DNA from: Myxococcales bacterium
GTDB lineage: Bacteria; Myxococcota_A; Bradymonadia; UBA7976; UBA1532
NCBI GenBank assembly: GCA_020633435.1
Contig: JACKDP010000001.1
Span: 1,240,001-1,304,000, forward strand
Length of the DNA stretch: 64,000 nucleotides
Direction: 5' to 3'
Shown: one piece after another, positions 58,958 through 64,000 of the stretch
Numbering within the stretch: the first letter of the stretch is position 1
Layout: each line of letters starts with the position of its first letter
Made by a program: the position numbers and the translations under genes
The notes under the pieces: model-generated
What the model was told of the DNA's origin: nothing
The model's database searches: none
The model's input: the letters and a program-made list of their open reading frames with translations, nothing else

Positions 58958-61072
58958 TCAGAACAGCGTGTAGCTGAAGCGGAGCTGGACGTCGTGCTCC
59001 GTGCGGATGGTGTCTTCGACGTCCAGGTTGGGGTCACGGGTCGCGTTGAACCGGTAGTTGATGGACACGAAGCGGATGAGCCGCAGGCTCGCCTGGTTGC
59101 GCCACGTGAACACCACGTCGTCATCGCTGATCGGCAGCAGCCCGTCGAACTCGCTGGTGATGGTGACCCAGCGCGAGAGGCGGCCGATGCCCACCAGCGT
59201 CCCCTCGGGGCCCACGACCGTGGCGTCCTCGGCGGGCACCAGGCGGTCGTTCGCCCCGGTCACGTCCTCGAACACCAGCAGGCCGTTCGCCAGCGTCTGC
59301 CGCGCGCCGAAGCCCAGGCGCAGATCCAGCTCCACGGTGCGCCGGCGCAGCAGGCGGAAGTTGCCGCCGGCCCCCTGCTGCAGGATGAGCGGGGCGAACG
59401 GCCCGCCGAGCTGCACCCGGTCCACGTCGACGTGGGTCTCCACCACCGCCCCGTCGGCGTCCAGCTCGTCCACCGTCTGCGGGCTCTCGAAGACCTGGTG
59501 GCGGTCCAGCAGCTTGGTCTCCAGCCCGACGCGCAGGTAGGGCCCGAACCAGGGCACCAGGTGGTAGGTGTAGATGGTGTGCAGGAAGAGGCGGTCCCCC
59601 TCGTTGGTGAACTCGCCGTCCTCGGGCCGGGTCTGCTCCTCCTCCAGCTCGAGCCGCGTGATCCACTGGTGGGCGTCGCGCTGGAAGCTCGCCGTCGTGT
59701 CGAAGAAGAGGGAGAGGCCCAGGTCCCACCCGGCCTGCTCGCCCACCTGGTCGGTGCGGTTGAACGTCGCGGCGCCGCCGAGCACGCCGGCCAGCGTCCA
59801 GTCGCTCTTCTCGGCCTGCTCGGCCTCCTCGGGATCCGCCTCGCCGGCGCCGAGGAACTGGCCCGTGTCGGGCTCCACCACCAGCGTGAAGCGCGACAGC
59901 TCCCCCGCGGTGAGGCGGATCGTCGCGAAATCCGTGCGATCTCGATAGGTTCCGCCGCTGCGGATGATCTTGTAGAGGCCGGGCGGCAGCACCCAGGCGC
60001 GTAGCTGCTCGCCCTGCAGGCGGTCCGCGCCGAAGCCAATGCCGAACTCTTCGCGGTCGTCCATGCGGATGAGCTCGTAGGATCCGCGGAACGGCACGAA
60101 CTGGGCGTCCACGACGTCCACCACCAGGCCCGACCAGCTCGGCGGGATGACCGTCGTGCGGCCCTCCTCCACCGCCACCGGGATGCGGACCTGCTGGGAG
60201 AACGTGCCGCTGCCGAAGCGGACGTCGTAGTCCCCGGGGGGCAGCACCACGCGCCGCCCCGCCTGGCCCTCGCTCACCACGCTGCCGTCCTGCAGCACGG
60301 TCACCGGGGGCTCCTGGTCGCCGGTGGTGTAGGCCGGCAGGAAGACGGCCCCCTGCCCCACCGGGATGGGCGTCGGGTCGTTGGCCACCTGGGGCAGCGC
60401 GTTGAGGGGCGAGGCCGGCTCGGGGCGCACGCGGTCGCCCTCCTGGCTGGCGACGGCGGCCGGCTCCTCGGCCACCACGGGGGGCGGCTCGCCCTTCAGG
60501 TGGCGGTCGAGATCCGCGAAGGCCTCGTCCAGCCGGGTGGCCAGGATCTCGCGCTGGGTGCGCACCGTCGTGCGGGGCAGGCCGTCGCCCACCTCCCGGC
60601 GGTCATCGAAGCTCCACGTCCAGACGGTGACGTCGTCCTGGAAGCGCACCAGCCGCAGCGACATGGCCAGCCGCGCCGCCGCGCCCTCGGGCAGGCGCAC
60701 CTGCTCGATGGCCACCACCTCGCCGGTGAGCGTGTAGTCCGGGGGCTGCTGGCCGACCTCCGCCACCACCGACTGCACCAGGCCCGACCGGGCCAGGTGG
60801 TCGCGCAGGACGTCGGAGATCATCTTGTGCGGGCTCTCGCTCCAGCGGCGCCCGCGGTGGTAGCGCAGCTCCACCAGGTCGTCGCGCTGGGCCAGCTCGT
60901 CGCGGTCGTAGCTCTCGCGGACCTCCAGGTCCTTCACCCGGATGGTGACGGGGTGCGGCTGCTGGAAGCGGGCGGCGGGGGCCGGGTAGCGCAGGGTGTA
61001 GTAGGCCCGCTCGGCCGGCGGGCTGCAGGCGACGAGGGCCAGGGCGAGGGCGGCGAGGGGGGCGCGGCGCAT
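58958..61072 (-). CDS. PqiC-like ABC-transport auxiliary lipoprotein fused to a probable outer-membrane beta-barrel
   Basis: The 704-residue lipoprotein (LALALVAC, Cys16; ATG 61072, alternative GTG 61075) has three parts. Residues 17-195 match the auxiliary-lipoprotein family of PqiC/YmbA: YYTLRYPAP, ISDVLRDHLARSGLVQSVV, TLTGEVVAIEQVRLPEGAAA and LRLVRFQDDVTVWTWSFDD. A middle part (about 250-420) has PEGA-like beta modules (VVLPPGDYDVRFG, VLPPGLYKIIRSGG). The last 270 residues alternate amphipathic strands (IYTYHLVPWFGPYLRVGLE, RRTVELDLRLGFGARQ) and end DVQLRFSYTLF with a terminal Phe, the outer-membrane-protein signature. It is the fourth gene of the Mla-type operon, starting inside the mlaD stop. 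Confidence 0.82.
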   Translation of the reverse strand: MRRAPLAALALALVACSPPAERAYYTLRYPAPAARFQQPHPVTIRVKDLEVRESYDRDELAQRDDLVELRYHRGRRWSESPHKMISDVLRDHLARSGLVQSVVAEVGQQPPDYTLTGEVVAIEQVRLPEGAAARLAMSLRLVRFQDDVTVWTWSFDDRREVGDGLPRTTVRTQREILATRLDEAFADLDRHLKGEPPPVVAEEPAAVASQEGDRVRPEPASPLNALPQVANDPTPIPVGQGAVFLPAYTTGDQEPPVTVLQDGSVVSEGQAGRRVVLPPGDYDVRFGSGTFSQQVRIPVAVEEGRTTVIPPSWSGLVVDVVDAQFVPFRGSYELIRMDDREEFGIGFGADRLQGEQLRAWVLPPGLYKIIRSGGTYRDRTDFATIRLTAGELSRFTLVVEPDTGQFLGAGEADPEEAEQAEKSDWTLAGVLGGAATFNRTDQVGEQAGWDLGLSLFFDTTASFQRDAHQWITRLELEEEQTRPEDGEFTNEGDRLFLHTIYTYHLVPWFGPYLRVGLETKLLDRHQVFESPQTVDELDADGAVVETHVDVDRVQLGGPFAPLILQQGAGGNFRLLRRRTVELDLRLGFGARQTLANGLLVFEDVTGANDRLVPAEDATVVGPEGTLVGIGRLSRWVTITSEFDGLLPISDDDVVFTWRNQASLRLIRFVSINYRFNATRDPNLDVEDTIRTEHDVQLRFSYTLF

Positions 61073-62010
61073 CACTCTTCGCCTCCTTCCGACAGCAGGA
61101 GCAGGGAGGGGTCGTCCTTCACCTTGCGCGAGAAGGCCTTGAGGTTCGAGGCCGAGTCGCGGAAGTAGACGAGCCCCTGCACCAGGCTCTCCCGCGTCTG
61201 GGCGAGGGTCTGGCCGCCCACGTCCAGCACTTTGTCCAGCGATTGCGTGGCCTTGCGGGCGTCACCCAGCAGGCCGTCCAGCTTGCCCGAGGCGTCGCGC
61301 AGCGTCCGCGCGGTGCGCGCGCCCTCGTCCAGGGTGCGCGTCAGGTTCGGGCCCGCCTCGTCCAGCAGGGCCCCCACGCGGTCGGCCGTGATGGCCAGGC
61401 TGGCCGTGAGCGCGCGGACGCCCTCGCGGTTCTCGGCGATGGTGGCCTCGGCCGTGGCGAGCAGCTTGTCGGTGCGGTCGAGGACGGAGGCCAGGCGATC
61501 CTTCATGTCGGGGCTGACGAAGGCGTTCACGCGGTCGAGGGCCTCGCTGACCTTGGCGGCGATCTCGCCGGCCTGGTTGGACAGGTCGTCCAGGGCCGAC
61601 TTCCCCGCCGGGATCTCCTCCCCCGGCTTGCGCACCCGGGCCGCGCGAGAGCCGCGCGTCAGCTCGATGTACTTCAGGCCGGTGATGCCCATGCTGCCCA
61701 GGCTGGCCTGGGTGTCCTCGGCCACCGGGGTGCCGCCGGTCAGCGAGATCTCCACCAGCACCACCCCCACGTCCTGGGGATCGATGCGGATGACGTCCAC
61801 CCGCCCGACGCGGATGCCGCTGTACTTCACGGGCGAGCCGACCTCGAGGCCGGAGAGCGACACGTCGCCGTCGGCGTAGCGGACGCGGTAGGTGTCGCGC
61901 ACCTCCCCGAGCCGCATGCCGGCCAGGACGATGAGCCCGCCCACCAGGGCCACCAGGCCGGTGGCCACGAAGATGCCCAGCCGCAGCTTCTGGGCGCGAG
62001 TGACGGCCAT
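61072..62010 (-). CDS. mlaD: MCE-domain substrate-binding protein MlaD
   Basis: The 312-residue inner-membrane-anchored protein has one membrane helix (about 12-31) and one MCE domain (about 38-118): VRYADGDVSLSGLEVGSPVK, YSGIRVGRVDVIRIDPQDV and GITGLKYIELTRGS. A long helical/coiled-coil C-terminus follows (about 140-312, rich in LDRTDKLL-type heptads). MCE hexamers carry phospholipids between membranes; the extended helical tail can form a tube, as in longer MCE proteins. The ATG at 62010 overlaps the mlaF stop (TGATG) and its own stop overlaps the lipoprotein start. Confidence 0.94.
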   Translation of the reverse strand: MAVTRAQKLRLGIFVATGLVALVGGLIVLAGMRLGEVRDTYRVRYADGDVSLSGLEVGSPVKYSGIRVGRVDVIRIDPQDVGVVLVEISLTGGTPVAEDTQASLGSMGITGLKYIELTRGSRAARVRKPGEEIPAGKSALDDLSNQAGEIAAKVSEALDRVNAFVSPDMKDRLASVLDRTDKLLATAEATIAENREGVRALTASLAITADRVGALLDEAGPNLTRTLDEGARTARTLRDASGKLDGLLGDARKATQSLDKVLDVGGQTLAQTRESLVQGLVYFRDSASNLKAFSRKVKDDPSLLLLSEGGEE

Positions 62011-62837
62011 CAGGCTTGCCTCCCGGGGCGCGCGGCCGGCGGGCGCCCAGGCGCCGGGCCCCGCAGCACGTCCAGCGCCGACGGCGGGCCGCGCATCTCG
62101 CCCGCCGCCAGCCGGTCGAAGAACGCCCGCACCTCGGGGTGGGGCGTCGCCTTCACCTCGTCCAGGGTGCCATCGGCGATGACCTTCCCCTGGGAGAGCA
62201 TGAGGGCCTTGTCGGTGATCTTGTGGATGCTCAAGAGCTCGTGGGTCACCACGACGATGGCCATCCCGAAGCGGTCGCGCAGGCGCAGCAGCAGCTCGTC
62301 CAGCTCGGCGCTGGTCAGGGGATCGAGGCCGGCGCCGGGCTCGTCGCAGAAGAGCAGGTCGGGATCCAGCGCCGTCGCCCGGGCGAGGGCCGCGCGCTTG
62401 CGCATGCCCCCGGAGAGCTCCGACGGCAGCAGGTGCTCGGCGTGGCCCAGCTCGACCTGGGCCAGCTTCAGCCGGACGATCTCGGCGATGACGTCGGGCG
62501 GCAGGTCGGTGTGCTCCCGCAGGGGCAGGGCCACGTTCTCGCCGATGGTGATGGAGCCGAGCAGGGCGCCGTACTGAAACAGCACGCCCACCCGCGTCAG
62601 CAGGCTGCGCTGGTCGCGCTCCGAGAGCGTCGTCAGCTCCTGGCCCAGCATGCGCGCGCGGCCGGCGTCGGGGGGCTTGAGGCCCACGCAGCACTTGAGC
62701 AGCGTGCTCTTGCCGCAGCCGGATCCTCCAAGGATGACGCGCACTTCCCCGGGCTGAACGGTCATCGAGACGCCGTCGAGGATGGTGCGCTCGCCGTAGC
62801 GCGCCACCACCCCGTCCACCTCGAGGGCCGCCGCCAT
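62010..62837 (-). CDS. mlaF: Lipid-transport ABC ATPase MlaF
   Basis: The 275-residue ATPase energises the MlaE permease. Walker A is GGSGCGKST (37-45), the Q-loop lies in VGVLFQYGALLGSITIGENV (typical of Mla-type enzymes), the signature is LSGGMRKRAALARA (141 onward), Walker B is LLFCDEPGAGLDP and the H-loop His is in VVTHEL. A Pro/Arg-rich tail of about 25 residues follows. It is bracketed by TGATG overlaps with mlaE and mlaD, which fixes the ATG at 62837. Confidence 0.96.
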   Translation of the reverse strand: MAAALEVDGVVARYGERTILDGVSMTVQPGEVRVILGGSGCGKSTLLKCCVGLKPPDAGRARMLGQELTTLSERDQRSLLTRVGVLFQYGALLGSITIGENVALPLREHTDLPPDVIAEIVRLKLAQVELGHAEHLLPSELSGGMRKRAALARATALDPDLLFCDEPGAGLDPLTSAELDELLLRLRDRFGMAIVVVTHELLSIHKITDKALMLSQGKVIADGTLDEVKATPHPEVRAFFDRLAAGEMRGPPSALDVLRGPAPGRPPAARPGRQA

Positions 62838-63949
62838 CAGAGCACCACGTAGAAGAGGACGCTGAACACGCAGTCCGCCACGATGATGTAGAAGATGCTC
62901 GCCACGACCGAGGCCGTGGTCATGCGGCCCACCTCGCTGGCCCCGCCGCGCACCTTGAAGCCGTAGTAGAGGCCGATGAGGCCGATGCCCCAGGCGAAGA
63001 CGACGCTCTTGATGAGGCCGGAGACGAGGTCCCAGGGGACCATCGACGAGAGCATCTGGTTGATGAAGGCCTCGCCGGCGATGTCCAGGTAGAAGACGCC
63101 CACCAGGAAGCCGCCCAGGATGCCCAGCAGATCGGCCAGGGCCGTCAGCAGCGGCACCATGCAGGTGATGGCGATGAGGCGCGGGACGGCCAGGAACTGC
63201 ATGGGATCCAGGCCCATGACGGTGAGGGCGTCCACCTCCTCGGAGACCTTCATGGTGGCGATCTCGGCCGCGATGGAGCTGCCGGAGCGGCCCGCCACGA
63301 GGATGGCGCACATGAGGGGGGCCATCTCGCGCACCATGGAGACGCCCGTGAGGTTGGCCACGTAGATGGCCGCGCCGAACTGCTGGAGCTGGTAGGCGGA
63401 CTGGAAGGCGACGGTCAGGCCCACGAGGAAGGTGATGAGGCCGACGATGCCGAGGGCCCGGGAGCCGATGTCGATGGCCTGCTGGGTGATGGCGCCCAGG
63501 CGCAGCGGCGCGCGGCGCGTCAGAGCGGCGCCCACGGCGAACGTGGCGTCGGCGGCGAGCTGCAGGAACTCCCAGAAGGCGTCGCGCACGCCGTAGGCCG
63601 TGCCGCCCAGGGCCTCGACGGCCCCGGCGGGCGCGGGGGCCGCGGGGGGCTCGACGGCCACGCGGAACATGGCCAGCGAGCGCTCGGCGGCCTGGCTCAT
63701 GGGGCCGAGCGTCACCTGCCCGCCCGCCACCTGGGCGCGGCGCCAGGCGCCGATGAGGCTGGCCACCACCGCCGAGTCCATGCCGGAGACCTGGGAGAGA
63801 TCGAGGAAGAGGGCGCGCCCCGCGCGGGGGCTGGCCTGGCGGATGGCCCGCTCCAGGGGCCGCACGGCGGCGCGGCGCAGCTCGCCCCCCAGGCGGAGGA
63901 CGTGCCCGTCGGCGGCGGCGTCGAGCTGGATGCGGGCGAGATCGGCCAT
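62837..63949 (-). CDS. mlaE: STAS-fused lipid-transport permease MlaE (with MlaB-like domain)
   Basis: The 370-residue protein combines two Mla functions. Residues 1-105 form a STAS domain (HVLRLGGELRRAAVRPLERA, LFLDLSQVSGMDSAVVASLI) equivalent to MlaB. Residues 110-370 are the MlaE/YrbE permease with five or six membrane helices, including ITFLVGLTVAFQSAYQLQQFG, GRSGSSIAAEIATMKVSEEV (split by repeats of small residues) and DALTVMGLDPMQFLAVPRLI. The permease moves phospholipid through the inner membrane with MlaF and MlaD. It is the first gene of the operon visible here; the promoter must lie in the last 51 bases or beyond. There is no clear Shine-Dalgarno. Confidence 0.95.
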   Translation of the reverse strand: MADLARIQLDAAADGHVLRLGGELRRAAVRPLERAIRQASPRAGRALFLDLSQVSGMDSAVVASLIGAWRRAQVAGGQVTLGPMSQAAERSLAMFRVAVEPPAAPAPAGAVEALGGTAYGVRDAFWEFLQLAADATFAVGAALTRRAPLRLGAITQQAIDIGSRALGIVGLITFLVGLTVAFQSAYQLQQFGAAIYVANLTGVSMVREMAPLMCAILVAGRSGSSIAAEIATMKVSEEVDALTVMGLDPMQFLAVPRLIAITCMVPLLTALADLLGILGGFLVGVFYLDIAGEAFINQMLSSMVPWDLVSGLIKSVVFAWGIGLIGLYYGFKVRGGASEVGRMTTASVVASIFYIIVADCVFSVLFYVVL

Positions 63950-64000
63950 CGCGCGCAGTATGGGTCAGGCCGCGGGGGTCTCCAAATTCGTCGCGGTGGC

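Overview
This 64 kb window is an ordinary, very GC-rich, densely packed chromosomal segment of a Gram-negative bacterium. The likely source is a member of the Myxococcota (former Deltaproteobacteria). The clues are an AgmX/PglI-type C-terminal domain protein, a zinc-ribbon Ser/Thr kinase, many lipoproteins with Gly/Asp/Ala/Pro-rich linkers, giant TPR and HEAT proteins, an EF-G resembling the spdEFG1/mitochondrial EF-G1 group, and lexA operators close to the GTTCAG-type box described for Myxococcus. I see no rRNA, tRNA, CRISPR array, transposase, integrase or plasmid/phage gene, and no non-coding gap longer than 300 bases.

Layout. (1) 1-9.4 kb: minus-strand housekeeping block, pseudo-protease > tilS > ftsH > folP > cdaA > cdaR, with glmM cut by the left edge. 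Between cdaR and glmM lies an oppositely oriented gene for a secreted three-fold repeat protein. (2) 9.4-12.5 kb: an AgmX-like TonB-type transducer, a 55-aa protein, a family-2 glycosyltransferase and a glutaredoxin. (3) 12.6-27.1 kb: envelope and signalling genes: a large metzincin-like lipoprotein, a double cyclic-nucleotide-binding protein, a six-TIG/seven-FG-GAP lipoprotein that seems to start at an ATA codon, a Ser/Thr kinase, a frameshifted TPR-CHAT gene and a TPR protein. (4) 27.3-32.4 kb: an O-methyltransferase with a YdjY-like lipoprotein, then a three-gene group (TIM-barrel isomerase, inositol-phosphate synthase, UbiA prenyltransferase) reminiscent of the ebo cluster. (5) 32.4-41.3 kb: a 1,664-aa TPR protein, then proC > divIVA > peptidase-MA, and a fused Maf-YggS gene. 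(6) 41.2-45.1 kb: lexA with two operators, an alkaline-phosphatase-superfamily lipoprotein and a lipoyl-like protein. (7) 45.1-58.1 kb: a repeat-rich lipoprotein, spdEFG1-like fusA, rsgA, a HEAT protein, an ADP-ribosylglycohydrolase, a lipoprotein of unknown function, hflX and an OmpA-domain protein. (8) 58.2-64 kb: a complete Mla-type lipid-transport operon (STAS-MlaE, MlaF, MlaD and a PqiC-like lipoprotein fused to a probable beta-barrel) followed by a RibD-C-like reductase gene.

Gene packing is extreme. At least twelve neighbouring pairs overlap by 1-4 bases at stop/start (TGATG, ATGA, GTGA, TTGA), and convergent pairs are separated by only 4-12 bases. Four processes dominate: envelope biogenesis (c-di-AMP/GlmM, Mla, OmpA, many lipoproteins), ribosome-associated GTPases (EF-G, RsgA, HflX), protein quality control (FtsH) and DNA-damage control (LexA). 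The most unusual items are the PqiC/beta-barrel fusion in the Mla operon, the ebo-like trio using inositol-phosphate synthase, the ATA-started lipoprotein, the Maf-YggS fusion, the split cdaA-cdaR/glmM locus and the pseudo-protease coupled to tilS.
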